Shown: piece after piece, positions 1 through 8,850 of the stretch
Numbering within the stretch: position 1 is the stretch's first letter
How the letters are laid out: the number at the start of each line of letters is the position of its first letter
NCBI RefSeq assembly: GCF_000375485.1
Contig: NZ_AQXE01000001.1
Location: 144,856-208,855 of the forward strand
Direction of reading: 5' to 3'
Length of the DNA: 64,000 bases
Source: Desulfovibrio oxyclinae DSM 11498
Lineage (GTDB): Bacteria > Desulfobacterota > Desulfovibrionia > Desulfovibrionales > Desulfovibrionaceae
The notes under the pieces: model-generated
What the model was told of the DNA's origin: nothing
The model's database searches: none
Seen by the model: the letters and a program-made list of their open reading frames with translations, nothing else
Made by a program: the position numbers and the translations under genes

Positions 1-1713
1 TTGCCCTGTAAATGGATACCTCGTTTCGACGAGGCGGTACCTGCCGACGTTGAAAAAATGGCTGAACAGCTCAACATTACTCCGCTGCTTGCCGAGATAT
101 TATGGAGCCGAGGGCTTCATTCCACCGAAGCCATGGATCGTTTTCTCAGCCCGAGGCTGGAGCATCTGGCGCATCCCTCGACAATTCCGGGACTGGAAGA
201 CGCGGCTAACGCACTCGCTCAGGGCATTGCCGAAGGACGCTCGGTAGCGGTCTGGGGGGACTATGACGTTGATGGAATCACTTCCTCCACTGTGGTGAAA
301 GAGTTTTTTGCTGCTCGCGGAATAAAGATTCAGCACCACCTGCCGAACCGCCTTGAGGAAGGGTACGGCATGAACGTTCCCGGGGTTGAAGAACTGGCTC
401 GCAGCGGCGTTAGCATGCTTCTGACGGTGGACTGCGGCATCACCGATTTTGAACCAATCCGACGGGCAAAGGAACTCGGCATGGTCGTGGTGGTCAGTGA
501 CCATCACCTTCCGGCTGAGGAGTATCCCGTTGCGGACGCCATCTGCAACCCCAGACTCCCCGGCGGAGAAGGGGGGCCGTATGAAGCGCTGGCCGGTGTC
601 GGTGTGGCGTGGATGATCATGGCCAGACTCAATTCTCTCCTTCCGGGCGAGCGTATGGACATGCGTTCGCTACTCGATCTTGTGGCGCTGGGGACCATTG
701 CGGACGTGGTTCCGCTTTCAGGACAGAACCGCATTCTGGTCAAGAACGGCCTTTTGAAAATCAAGGAAGCCAACCGTCCGGGGCTTGCCGCTCTCAAGAC
801 GGTGAGCAATTTTGATCGCTACGCAGAACTTGGGGCTGGTCAGATCGGTTTTCACCTTGCGCCGAGAATCAACGCAGCCGGTCGCCTCGGCAGTCCCGAA
901 AAGGGACTGGAACTGCTCACGGCGGATACCTATGAGGCCGCTTTGCCCATTGCCACCGAGCTTGATGCGGTCAACGCCGAGCGCAGAAAAACCGAGCAGG
1001 AGATCACGGAAGAGGCCATGCGGCAGGCTCACTCCATGCTTGATCATCGTGGTTTTGTCCTTTTTGCAGAGCATTGGCACTCCGGAATTGTGGGGATTGT
1101 GGCCTCGCGTATTGTGGAAAGATTTTACCGGCCCTGCCTGCTCGTGACGCAGGATCCGGAGACAGGACTGCTCAAAGGTTCGGGGCGCAGCATTGATGAG
1201 TTCGATTTGCATGGCGGATTATGCGAACTGGAAGACCTGTTGGAAGGTTTCGGAGGGCATCGTCAGGCGGCGGGAATGTCACTGAAGCGCGAGAATCTTG
1301 ATGAACTGCGCAAGCGTTTTGATGCGATCGTGGCCCGTGAAGTGGGCGAAAAACCGTTGGCTCCGAGACTGAAAGTGGACCGCGAGTTGGCCTTTCCAGA
1401 AATCACTCACACACTGCTTCGTGAGCTTGACCTGTTGCAGCCGTTCGGGATCGGCAACCCGGAACCGGTGTTTACTTCGGAGCCGGTAGTGGTTCAGGAT
1501 TACAGGCGATTCGGGCGCGAGAGGGAGCATGTCAAGCTGGTGCTTCGTGACGATAAAACCGGTGCCTGCCTCCCGGCCAAAGCGTGGCGAAAGGCGGAAT
1601 CGCTTCATCATTCGTCCCAGAATTCTGTGATGAGCTTTGCGTTCACCCCGAAAATTGACCGCTTTGACGGCATTCCCCGTATCGAAATGAATGTCAAAGA
1701 CTGGAATGAATGA
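1..1713 (+). CDS. recJ: Single-stranded-DNA-specific exonuclease RecJ
   Basis: A 5'-3' ssDNA exonuclease of recombination and mismatch repair. The 570-residue product is full family length. The DHH phosphoesterase motif GDYDVDG lies at residues 86-92, followed by LTVDCGI (about 140) and SDHH (about 168). The DHHA1 domain carries GGHRQAAGM near residue 420, and an OB-like C-terminal part follows. The first codon visible is TTG at the window edge, so the ribosome binding site and any upstream start cannot be seen. It runs convergently to thrC and shares a terminator with it. Confidence 0.95.
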   Translation: MPCKWIPRFDEAVPADVEKMAEQLNITPLLAEILWSRGLHSTEAMDRFLSPRLEHLAHPSTIPGLEDAANALAQGIAEGRSVAVWGDYDVDGITSSTVVKEFFAARGIKIQHHLPNRLEEGYGMNVPGVEELARSGVSMLLTVDCGITDFEPIRRAKELGMVVVVSDHHLPAEEYPVADAICNPRLPGGEGGPYEALAGVGVAWMIMARLNSLLPGERMDMRSLLDLVALGTIADVVPLSGQNRILVKNGLLKIKEANRPGLAALKTVSNFDRYAELGAGQIGFHLAPRINAAGRLGSPEKGLELLTADTYEAALPIATELDAVNAERRKTEQEITEEAMRQAHSMLDHRGFVLFAEHWHSGIVGIVASRIVERFYRPCLLVTQDPETGLLKGSGRSIDEFDLHGGLCELEDLLEGFGGHRQAAGMSLKRENLDELRKRFDAIVAREVGEKPLAPRLKVDRELAFPEITHTLLRELDLLQPFGIGNPEPVFTSEPVVVQDYRRFGREREHVKLVLRDDKTGACLPAKAWRKAESLHHSSQNSVMSFAFTPKIDRFDGIPRIEMNVKDWNE

Positions 1714-1735
1714 TCGGAATTTGGGTCTATGAGTC

Positions 1736-1777
1736 AAAAAAATTGGGGCTTTCTGTTTACAGAAAGCCCCAATTTTT
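1736..1777. terminator. Bidirectional terminator between recJ and thrC
   Basis: A perfect inverted repeat (stem from 1736 to 1755, TTTA loop at 1756-1759) is flanked by A-run and T-run ends, so it reads as a rho-independent terminator on both strands. It sits between the converging stops of recJ and thrC. Confidence 0.9.
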
Positions 1778-1791
1778 GTTTGAAAGCGAGT

Positions 1792-3240
1792 CTATTTCTT
1801 GCTCAGCCCGAGCTTGCTGACGACCATTTCAGCCGTAGTTTTAGCAAATTCCTCGGCGGGAAGCCGGTCCTTTTCCTCGGCGGAAAGCACCAGTTCGGGG
1901 CGGTTCGCAAGGCTGGTGTCGGGGGTGACTTCGTAGTCGGCCGGGAAGGAATTGTCGAAATACATTTGCTGAAAATCGACAAACTTCAGGTGATGGGCAG
2001 TGGAGTCGAGCACGCAGGTTTCCTCGTCGGAAACAAGCCCCAGTTCCTTTGCGCGGGCTGCTCCAGCAAGGCATTCTCCGCCCTGTGTACAGGCGATGTG
2101 TCCGTTCCGGTTGGCAAGGATCATGGAATCCATGATCTGCTGCTCGGTTACCTGAACCACCTGGAAGGCGTCGCGGCCGCCGATGGCTTCGAACTTTTCA
2201 GCAAAATGCCTCACGCGCGGGAAAGACACCGGGTTGCCGATCATGGCGGCCTGCGCCACGCTTGGCGTCACTTTCACGGGAGAGAATTCGCGCTCTGCGG
2301 GATCTTCCACCGAATAATAACGGTACACCGGGTCCGCGTGATGCGACTGAACACCGAAGATGCGCGGCAGTTTCTCGATGACTCCAAGCGCGTGGAGTTT
2401 GAGGAAACCGGCCATGATCGCGGTAACGTTTCCAGCATTTCCGATGGGGACGAAAACGCATTTTCCATCCAGATCCCAATCATACCACTGCGCGATTTCG
2501 AATGCGTATGACTCCTGACCGAGGATGCGCCATGCGTTCTTGGAGTTCAGAAGCGCAACGCGATAGTTGTCTGCCAAGTGCTCGACAACCTTCATGCAGT
2601 CGTCGAAAACTCCGGGAACTTCCAGCACGGTGGCGCCGGAGCCAAGCGGCTGAGAAAGCTGCGCGGGGGTGACTTTGCCCTGCGGAAGAATAACCACGGA
2701 CTTGATGGGACCGCCGACGTACGAGGCGTAGAGCGCAGCCGCCGCAGAGGTGTCGCCTGTGGAGGCGCATACAGTCAGGATTTCATCCCATCCCTTGGCA
2801 CGTGTCAGGGATTTGAGATAGCTGAATGCGCAGGCCATTCCACGATCTTTGAAGGACGCGCTGGGGTTCTGTCCGTCGTTCTTGTAAGCGGTTCGCAGGC
2901 CCGTGCGCTCATTCAGTGAGTCGGACGAAGCCACTACCGGGGTGTTCCCTTCGCCGAGGTAGACGATGTCATCTTCGTTCAGCACCGGGGCCATCAGCTC
3001 GTAAAAGCGGAAGATGCCGCGCAGGGCGGTATTCTTGGATGCCGCGCGTTTATCGAAAATTCTGCGCCATTCCAGTCCGGACGTCTTCTTCAACTCGTCG
3101 AAGTTCAGGTCTTCCAGCAGGAACACGCCACCGCAGTCGGGGCAGGTGTAATGCAGTTCGTCCGTGGGGAAACGCTTGCCGCAGCCCAGACAGAAATATT
3201 CCATGTTGCCGCGGTAATCGGGAAAAATGTCCTTGCTCAT
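1792..3240 (-). CDS. thrC: Threonine synthase
   Basis: PLP enzyme converting O-phosphohomoserine to threonine. Numbered from the longer possible start at 3255, an N-terminal Cys4 ribbon (Cys 22, 25, 38, 41) is followed by the PLP-lysine motif NPSASFKDRG (Lys 136) and the fold-type II core with glycine-rich phosphate binding near the middle. About 480 residues is normal for the long bacterial class. I chose the ATG at 3240 (MSKDIF). An in-frame ATG at 3255 adds five residues, and neither has a strong Shine-Dalgarno sequence. It is the last gene of a minus-strand run. Confidence 0.93.
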   Translation of the reverse strand: MSKDIFPDYRGNMEYFCLGCGKRFPTDELHYTCPDCGGVFLLEDLNFDELKKTSGLEWRRIFDKRAASKNTALRGIFRFYELMAPVLNEDDIVYLGEGNTPVVASSDSLNERTGLRTAYKNDGQNPSASFKDRGMACAFSYLKSLTRAKGWDEILTVCASTGDTSAAAALYASYVGGPIKSVVILPQGKVTPAQLSQPLGSGATVLEVPGVFDDCMKVVEHLADNYRVALLNSKNAWRILGQESYAFEIAQWYDWDLDGKCVFVPIGNAGNVTAIMAGFLKLHALGVIEKLPRIFGVQSHHADPVYRYYSVEDPAEREFSPVKVTPSVAQAAMIGNPVSFPRVRHFAEKFEAIGGRDAFQVVQVTEQQIMDSMILANRNGHIACTQGGECLAGAARAKELGLVSDEETCVLDSTAHHLKFVDFQQMYFDNSFPADYEVTPDTSLANRPELVLSAEEKDRLPAEEFAKTTAEMVVSKLGLSKK

Positions 3241-3346
3241 GGTCGGGTCATCCATTGGTTGAATTGCTTGGAACGATCGGGTCGTCGAGGTTCCGGTTAC
3301 AACAGACGCTCGGGAAGATCATCCCTTTTCTGAGGGGAATTGCGGA

Positions 3347-3844
3347 TTACGGCCAGACGCGGGGAATGCTCAGCACCACCATGGCCGCACCGAGGCTGAA
3401 CTTGATGGTGAAGCCGAACGCCTTGCCCCAGAAAGAACCAAGGGCTGCGTATTTGGCGGCTTCCATGCCCTTTCCGGGCAGCTCCACCACGAGGCATCCA
3501 AGATAGGCCCCCCCGAGCGCTCCAAGTATCGCGCCGATGCCGAAGAAGAAGGGTGCACCAAATATGGCGCCGATGATGGCTCCGACGATGCCGCCGACGT
3601 TACCTCGTCCAGTGGCTCCATAGCGCTTGGCGCCCCAACACTGCATGACGAACTCAAGAACTTCGCCCACCACTGCCATGACTGCGAGAACTGCGACGAA
3701 GCCCCAGCCCATGGACTCGGGATAGATCCACTTCCACAGGGCCACGAGTGCGAGGGCTATCCAGTTGGCCGGGCCTCCGAAGACGTTGATGATTTGGGAG
3801 GCCAACAGAAGAAGGATGATCAGACTCGACCAGAGGTACTCCAT
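3347..3844 (-). CDS. DUF456 family membrane protein
   Basis: A 165-residue very hydrophobic protein with about four to five membrane segments and a glycine-rich central hairpin (repeated GAIIGAIFG / GAILGALGGAYLG patterns at about 90-118), typical of the DUF456 family, whose function is unknown. It starts 6 bp after the stop of the phenylacetate-CoA ligase and is probably cotranscribed with it. There is no enzymatic motif. Glycine-zipper packing in the membrane is the only structural inference I would make. Confidence 0.8.
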   Translation of the reverse strand: MEYLWSSLIILLLLASQIINVFGGPANWIALALVALWKWIYPESMGWGFVAVLAVMAVVGEVLEFVMQCWGAKRYGATGRGNVGGIVGAIIGAIFGAPFFFGIGAILGALGGAYLGCLVVELPGKGMEAAKYAALGSFWGKAFGFTIKFSLGAAMVVLSIPRVWP

Positions 3845-3850
3845 GGATGA

Positions 3851-5140
3851 CTACTCCTTGTCGCGAAGGTCCATCACGCGCACGGCCTTGCCCGGCGCCT
3901 TGGGGATGGAATCGTGCATGACCAGTTCCACGCGCGGGGTGACGAGAATCTCGTCGCACAGCCTCGCGGCGATGCGCTTCTGAAGTCCTTGCAGGGCGCG
4001 CATGTCTTCCACGAAGTACTCGTCCTTGATCTCCACCTTGACGCGCAACTGATCCATATATCCTTCGCGGAAGAGTTCGATAAGGTAATTCTGTCCCACC
4101 TCGGGCATGGACATGAGCGCCTGCTCTATCTGCATGGGGTAAATGTTCACGCCCTTGAGGATCAGCATGTCGTCCGCGCGGCCTGCGATGCGGTCAATGC
4201 GCCGTCCGGTGCGGCCGCAAGGACATTCGCCGGGCAGGAAACGCGTGAGATCACGCGTGCGGTAGCGGATAATGGGCATGCCTTCACGTGTCAGGGTGGT
4301 CATGACCAGTTCGCCGATCTCGCCCTCGGGAACATGTTCACCAGTTGCGGGATCGATGATTTCTGCGATGTAGGAGTCTTCCCATACGTGCATTCCGTTC
4401 TGTTCGGTGCATTCAAAGGCCACGCCGGGACCGTTCATTTCCGAAAGACCGTAGGAGTTGTACGCCTTGAGGTGCAGCATTTCTTCGATGCGCCGGCGGG
4501 TCTCCTCGGTGTGCGGTTCCGCGCCGATCAGGGCGATTTTCCACGGCATGTCTTCCGGCTCATAGCCTTCTTCCCGCACCTTGGCGGCAAAGTAGAGCGC
4601 AAAGGACGGGATGATGTGCATCGCGGTAACGTTGAAATCGCGAATGAGCTTGATCTGACGTTTGGTGTTGCCTGCCCCGGCCGGAATGGTGAGGCAGCCA
4701 AGGCGCTCGGAGCCGTAGTGGATGCCCAGTCCGCCGGTAAACAGGCCATAGCCGCTCAGGTTCTGGAGCACGTCGGAGCGACGGATACCCACCGCATACA
4801 TGGAACGGGCCATGAGCTCGGCCCAGGTGTCCAGATCCTTCTGAGTGTAGAGAATGGCCGTGGGTGTACCGGTGGTGCCGGACGAGGCGTGCAGGCGCAC
4901 GAACTCATCAAGGGGACGTGTCAGCAGACCGTATGGATACTGCCCGCGAAGGTCATCCTTGGTAGTGAAAGGCAGGTTGGTGATGTCCGCGGCGGTCCGA
5001 ATGTCCTCGGGGTCGAAATCCTTGAGCCTTTCCGCATAAAAAGGAGAAGTCATGGCATTTTTGACCACGGCGCGAAGCCGTTCGGCCTGCAATTTCTCCA
5101 GTTCAGGGCGGGCGAGGGTTTCAGCGGGATCGAAATACAT
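3851..5140 (-). CDS. paaK: Phenylacetate-CoA ligase (AMP-forming)
   Basis: Adenylate-forming ligase that activates phenylacetate or a related aryl acid to its CoA thioester. Visible motifs are the Ser/Thr/Gly-rich P-loop HASSGTTGTPTAI, the SYGLSEMNGPG aromatic-binding stretch, YRTRDLTR and the C-terminal GRADDMLILKGVNIYPMQIE hinge. I start at the ATG at 5140 (MYFDPAETL, AAGGGG upstream, 429 residues, the usual PaaK length). The longer frame to 5239 would overlap dnaB. No other phenylacetate-pathway gene is nearby, which is common in sulfate reducers, where the role may be aryl-acid scavenging with indolepyruvate/phenylpyruvate oxidoreductases. Confidence 0.9.
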   Translation of the reverse strand: MYFDPAETLARPELEKLQAERLRAVVKNAMTSPFYAERLKDFDPEDIRTAADITNLPFTTKDDLRGQYPYGLLTRPLDEFVRLHASSGTTGTPTAILYTQKDLDTWAELMARSMYAVGIRRSDVLQNLSGYGLFTGGLGIHYGSERLGCLTIPAGAGNTKRQIKLIRDFNVTAMHIIPSFALYFAAKVREEGYEPEDMPWKIALIGAEPHTEETRRRIEEMLHLKAYNSYGLSEMNGPGVAFECTEQNGMHVWEDSYIAEIIDPATGEHVPEGEIGELVMTTLTREGMPIIRYRTRDLTRFLPGECPCGRTGRRIDRIAGRADDMLILKGVNIYPMQIEQALMSMPEVGQNYLIELFREGYMDQLRVKVEIKDEYFVEDMRALQGLQKRIAARLCDEILVTPRVELVMHDSIPKAPGKAVRVMDLRDKE

Positions 5141-5163
5141 GATGGCCCCTTGTTCTTGGTTGG

Positions 5164-6606
5164 TTATTCGGACTGCTGCGGATTTTCGCCGTATTCGGAA
5201 CCGTACGGCAGTGTCTCCATGTTTTCGAAGAGGGTGCATTCCTTCTTGAAATACAGGGTGAGGGAACCCGTCGGACCGTTACGCTGTTTGCCGATGATGA
5301 CTTCCGCCTCGAATTTGCGAGGGTTGTCATCGCTTTTGTTGTAAGCGGCATCGCGATACAGAAAGATGATGATATCGGCGTCCTGCTCGATAGCTCCGGA
5401 TTCACGCAGGTCGGACATCATGGGACGCTTGTCCGTGCGTTCTTCGACCTTGCGGTTGAGCTGCGAGAGGGCGATGACCGGAACGTCCAGCTCCTTGGCA
5501 AGCGCCTTGAGGCTTCGGGAAATGTCGGAGATTTCCTGCTCACGCGAGTCGGGACGGGCACTGGAGCGCATCAGCTGCAGGTAGTCCACCACGATCAGAC
5601 CGATGTCGTGCTCGGCCTTCAGTCGGCGGCACTTGGCCTGAAGGTCCAACGTGGACAGAGCGGGCGTATCGTCAATGAAGATAGGGGCCTGCTGAAGAAC
5701 ATCGGCAGCCTCGTAAAGACGCTGCCAGTCGTCGTCCTCAAGGTAGCCAGTACGCAGATTGCTCAGATGCACCTGACTCTGAACCGCGAGCAGGCGTGTC
5801 ATGAGCTGTTCCATGGACATTTCGAGCGAAAAAACAGCCGTGGGAACCTCGGAACGGGCTCCGGCGCGAAGTGCGAGGTTCAGCGCGAATGCGGTCTTGC
5901 CCATGGAAGGTCGGCCCGCGACGATGAGCAGGTCGGATTTCTGCAGTCCGGCCGTCATCTTGTCAAACTCTGTGTAATGGGTCTGGATCCCCGTGACCGC
6001 GCTCTTGTTTTCGAATTTGTGCGTCAGTTCCTCAAAGACCTTGCCCACCAGCCGTTTGCTGTCGAGCATGTTGGTCTCGGCCTTGGACTGCGCGATCTTG
6101 AAAATGTCTTTTTCCGCAACGCTGAGCATCTCATCCACATTGCCTGTCTCGAAACAACTGCCGATGATGTTTGCGGAAATGTCGATAAGTTGACGCAGGA
6201 TGGCTTTGTCGCGAACAATCTTGGCATGGTAGTTCGCATTGGAGGCGCTGACCACGGAGTCGGCCAGCTCAGCCAGATAAACCGGACCGCCGATGGAATC
6301 GAGCGTGCCCTTGGTGCTCAGGTGGTTGCCCACCGTGATCAGGTCAATTGGGCTGTTGCTGCGCGAAAGTTCCGTAAAGGCCTCGAAAATGGCCTTGTGA
6401 GAAGGAGAATAGAAATGATCGCCCTGAACGATCTCGACGAGCGAGTTGAACAGGGACGGACTCTGGAATACGCCGCCCAGAACGGCCTGTTCGGCCTCAA
6501 GGTTGTGCGGAGGGACTTTACGCAAAATGTCGGAGGAAGCCCCTTGCAGGGCCTCCTCCGACGTCTTTGCGTTGCGATAGTTGCCGGACTTATTCGGTCT
6601 CGGCAT
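5164..6606 (-). CDS. dnaB: Replicative DNA helicase DnaB
   Basis: The hexameric fork helicase. The 480-residue protein has the N-terminal DnaB collar domain (VPPHNLEAEQAVLGG, residues 32-46), a linker, and a RecA-like C-terminal ATPase with Walker A AGRPSMGKTAFAL, Walker B LIVVDYLQLM and the conserved SQLNRKVEER / RESGAIEQDAD / FLYRD motifs. The ATG at 6606 overlaps the end of rplI by 17 bp, so the two are translationally linked in the rpsF-rpsR-rplI-dnaB operon, an arrangement conserved in many bacteria. Confidence 0.96.
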   Translation of the reverse strand: MPRPNKSGNYRNAKTSEEALQGASSDILRKVPPHNLEAEQAVLGGVFQSPSLFNSLVEIVQGDHFYSPSHKAIFEAFTELSRSNSPIDLITVGNHLSTKGTLDSIGGPVYLAELADSVVSASNANYHAKIVRDKAILRQLIDISANIIGSCFETGNVDEMLSVAEKDIFKIAQSKAETNMLDSKRLVGKVFEELTHKFENKSAVTGIQTHYTEFDKMTAGLQKSDLLIVAGRPSMGKTAFALNLALRAGARSEVPTAVFSLEMSMEQLMTRLLAVQSQVHLSNLRTGYLEDDDWQRLYEAADVLQQAPIFIDDTPALSTLDLQAKCRRLKAEHDIGLIVVDYLQLMRSSARPDSREQEISDISRSLKALAKELDVPVIALSQLNRKVEERTDKRPMMSDLRESGAIEQDADIIIFLYRDAAYNKSDDNPRKFEAEVIIGKQRNGPTGSLTLYFKKECTLFENMETLPYGSEYGENPQQSE

Positions 6607-7123
6607 CGGCGGATTCGGCAGCCGCTTCGGGCTCGGCCTCGGCAGCCGGAGCTTCCTCGACGGGCTCCTCGATCACGCCGCCTTTCTTGGCGACAGTGAG
6701 CTTCAGCTCGCCGCGAACATCCGGATGCAGCTTGATTTCGATTTCGAACTCGCCCAGAGAACGGATGGGGTCTTCCAGCACGATCTTGCGGCGGTCGATG
6801 TCCACACCCTGTTCGGCCATGGCGTCGGCAATGTGGGTCGGGGTGACGGAGCCGTACAGCTTGTCGCCTTCACCCACACGCACGGTGATTTCCACCGGGG
6901 TGGCGGCAATCTTGGCAGCCAGTTCTTCAGCGTCGGCGCGCAGGCGGTCGGCCTGGGCCTGGAGCTTCTTGCGCTCAAGCTCGAACTGCTTCAGGTATGC
7001 AGCGGTAGCCGGAGCGGCAAATCCCTGAGGAATCAGGTAGTTGCGGCCATAGCCCGGCTTGACGGTAACCACGTCGCCGAGGCGACCGAGGGAGTCGATG
7101 TCAGCACGAAGAATAAGTTTCAT
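6590..7123 (-). CDS. rplI: 50S ribosomal protein bL9
   Basis: Large-subunit protein L9. It has the N-terminal 23S-binding domain (MKLILRADIDSLGRLGDVVTVKPGYGRNYLIPQ in outline), the long connecting helix and the C-terminal domain. The 177 residues exceed the usual 148-150 because of an acidic Ala/Glu tail (residues about 155-177), as often seen in this family of bacteria. It lies 12 bp after rpsR and overlaps the dnaB start. Confidence 0.97.
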   Translation of the reverse strand: MKLILRADIDSLGRLGDVVTVKPGYGRNYLIPQGFAAPATAAYLKQFELERKKLQAQADRLRADAEELAAKIAATPVEITVRVGEGDKLYGSVTPTHIADAMAEQGVDIDRRKIVLEDPIRSLGEFEIEIKLHPDVRGELKLTVAKKGGVIEEPVEEAPAAEAEPEAAAESADAETE

Positions 7124-7135
7124 GATGCGTCCTCC

Positions 7136-7399
7136 CTACAGGTTGGTCTTCTTTTTCACGTCCGTGGAGTGGACAGTGGTGTAGTACAGAAGAGCCATCT
7201 GGCGAGCGCGCTTGACCTCGGTGGTCAGCCTGCGCTGATGCTTGGCGCAGGTACCGGTGATGCGACGGGCAATGATTTTGCCGCGCTCGGTCACGAAGTC
7301 CTTGAGGACGTCCGGGCGCTTGTAATCCAGGGGGAGTTCAGCGTCGGCACAGAACCGGCAGAACTTCCTACGCGGAGTGAATTTTTTGCGAAATGCCAT
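7136..7399 (-). CDS. rpsR: 30S ribosomal protein bS18
   Basis: Small-subunit protein S18, 87 residues. It is recognised by the basic N-terminus with CRFC (Cys 14 and 17, a partial zinc-ribbon remnant), [17 protein letters not shown] and the conserved [13 protein letters not shown] core. It sits between rpsF and rplI with 12-bp gaps on both sides. S18 forms a heterodimer with S6, whose gene precedes it. Confidence 0.97.
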   Translation of the reverse strand: MAFRKKFTPRRKFCRFCADAELPLDYKRPDVLKDFVTERGKIIARRITGTCAKHQRRLTTEVKRARQMALLYYTTVHSTDVKKKTNL

Positions 7400-7411
7400 T
7401 TTCGATCCTCC

Positions 7412-7699
7412 TTACGCGGCCTGCTTGACGGTGATGAACTTGAAGATGCCGTCGGTGATGCGGATGTGACGTTCCAGCTCGGCGATCAGCTTGCCGGGAG
7501 CGTCAAACACCAGGCGCACGTAGTAGCCCCGGGACTGCTTCTGAACGGGATAGGCGAGGGTGCGCATGCCCCACTCGTCGGTCTCAGACATTTCGCCGCC
7601 CTGATCGGCGATGATCCCGGTGAATTTGTCCAGGATTTCCTTGCGGTTCTCCTCACCCAGTTCGGGGGAGAGCAGCAGAAGGGTTTCGTAAGATGCCAT
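7412..7699 (-). CDS. rpsF: 30S ribosomal protein bS6
   Basis: Small-subunit protein S6, 95 residues, a ferredoxin-like fold. It begins MASYETLLLLSPEL after a strong AAAGGAGG ribosome binding site, and KQSRGYYVRLVFDAPGKLIAELER carries the S18-contact strand. It is the first gene of the rpsF-rpsR-rplI-dnaB operon, with the promoter about 65 bp upstream. Confidence 0.97.
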   Translation of the reverse strand: MASYETLLLLSPELGEENRKEILDKFTGIIADQGGEMSETDEWGMRTLAYPVQKQSRGYYVRLVFDAPGKLIAELERHIRITDGIFKFITVKQAA

Positions 7700-7761
7700 G
7701 TTTCCTCCTTTTGGTCATGGGCCCCGCTCCGTGGCGCGGAGCAGAGCAAGGCAAGAGAGGG

Positions 7762-7790
7762 TATTTAGTCCCTTTCCTTGTTGCTGTCAA
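7762..7790 (-). promoter_or_regulatory. Sigma-70 promoter of the rpsF operon
   Basis: On the minus strand TTGACA (7785-7790) is followed, after exactly 17 bp, by TAAATA (7762-7767). Transcription would start about 55 bp before rpsF. It is one of the best consensus promoters in the window. Confidence 0.85.
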
Positions 7791-7839
7791 GCTTGTCGCC
7801 ATCGTCTTGCGGCTTCCAGCCGCACGCCTTGTCCGGGCC

Positions 7840-7932
7840 TCAGCCCAGCTTTATGCCCAGCTTCGGGAAGACGAAGCGGGCGATGACGTAACCGGCGACG
7901 AAGACAATTCCCAGTATGGCGAGATCGCCCAT
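7840..7932 (-). CDS. 30-residue predicted single-pass membrane peptide
   Basis: The short open frame encodes MGDLAILGIVFVAGYVIARF followed by VFPKLGIKLG. A hydrophobic helix runs from about residues 4 to 23 with a basic C-terminal end. A perfect TTAGGAGG sits 5 bp before the ATG and overlaps the purC stop, so it is the third gene of hisD-purC-peptide. The function is unknown. The ribosome binding site and membrane-helix composition argue that it is translated, but short frames can be fortuitous. Confidence 0.6.
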   Translation of the reverse strand: MGDLAILGIVFVAGYVIARFVFPKLGIKLG

Positions 7933-7941
7933 GGCGTCCTC

Positions 7942-8838
7942 CTAACTCGAAAGATCGCTGCCCGTAAGCAGCTTGTAGGCTTCGAGGTATTTCTTTCTTG
8001 TGCCCTCGGCGATTTCTTCCGGTATGGAAGGTCCGGGGGGCTGTTTGTTGAATCCGATGTCCACAAGCCAGTCGCGCATGTACTGCTTGTCAAAGCTGGG
8101 CTGGGACTTTCCGGCTTCGTAGCCTTCGACCGGCCAGAAGCGGGAGGAATCAGGGGTCAGCACTTCGTCGATGAGGGTGAGTTCACCGTCCACGATGCCG
8201 AATTCGAATTTGGTGTCCGCGATGATGATGCCGCGTTCCCGGGCGTAGTCACGGGCACGGCTGTAAATGGAGAGCGAAAGCTCCTCGACCTGACGCATCA
8301 TGCTTTCGCCGACGAGTTCGGCGGCGCGCTCCAGCGTGATGTTTTCGTCGTGATCCCCGAGATCGGCCTTGGTGGAAGGCGTGAAAAGGGGCTGAGGGAG
8401 CATTTCCGATTCCTGAAGGTTGTCCGGCAGTTTATGCCCGCAGACTTCGCCGGTCTTCTGGTAATCCTTCCAACCGGAGCCGGTGATGAAGCCGCGTACA
8501 ATACATTCAATAGGCAGCGGCTTGGCCTTTTTGACCAGCACGGAACGGCCTTCGAGCATTTCACGGTGGGCCTTGAGCGGCTCGGGGTAGTCATCCACGC
8601 GAGAAGCGATGACGTGGTTGGGCACCAGGTCTTTCATGCGCTCCATCCAGAACAGGGTGATGCTGTTGAGCACCGCGCCTTTCTGCGGGATGGGGTCCGG
8701 CATGACCACGTCGAATGCGGAAATGCGGTCGGTAGTCACGATGAGCAGGGTCTGCTCGTCTATCTCGTAGATGTCGCGGACCTTGCCCCGGGAAACAAGG
8801 GGGTATTCCTTGATGTCGGTGTTGACGACGGTTTTCAT
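7942..8838 (-). CDS. purC: SAICAR synthetase (phosphoribosylaminoimidazole-succinocarboxamide synthase)
   Basis: Purine biosynthesis step joining CAIR and aspartate at the cost of ATP. The 298-residue length and motifs (GKVRDIYEID at the ATP site, TDRISAFDVVMPD, ECIVRGFITGSGWKDY, IIADTKFEFG, IDEVLTPDSSRFW) match the bifunctional-free, longer PurC class. It begins 12 bp after hisD ends and ends 9 bp before the 30-residue peptide, suggesting one transcript. Confidence 0.96.
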   Translation of the reverse strand: MKTVVNTDIKEYPLVSRGKVRDIYEIDEQTLLIVTTDRISAFDVVMPDPIPQKGAVLNSITLFWMERMKDLVPNHVIASRVDDYPEPLKAHREMLEGRSVLVKKAKPLPIECIVRGFITGSGWKDYQKTGEVCGHKLPDNLQESEMLPQPLFTPSTKADLGDHDENITLERAAELVGESMMRQVEELSLSIYSRARDYARERGIIIADTKFEFGIVDGELTLIDEVLTPDSSRFWPVEGYEAGKSQPSFDKQYMRDWLVDIGFNKQPPGPSIPEEIAEGTRKKYLEAYKLLTGSDLSS

Positions 8839-8850
8839 GGCGGCTCCCTT

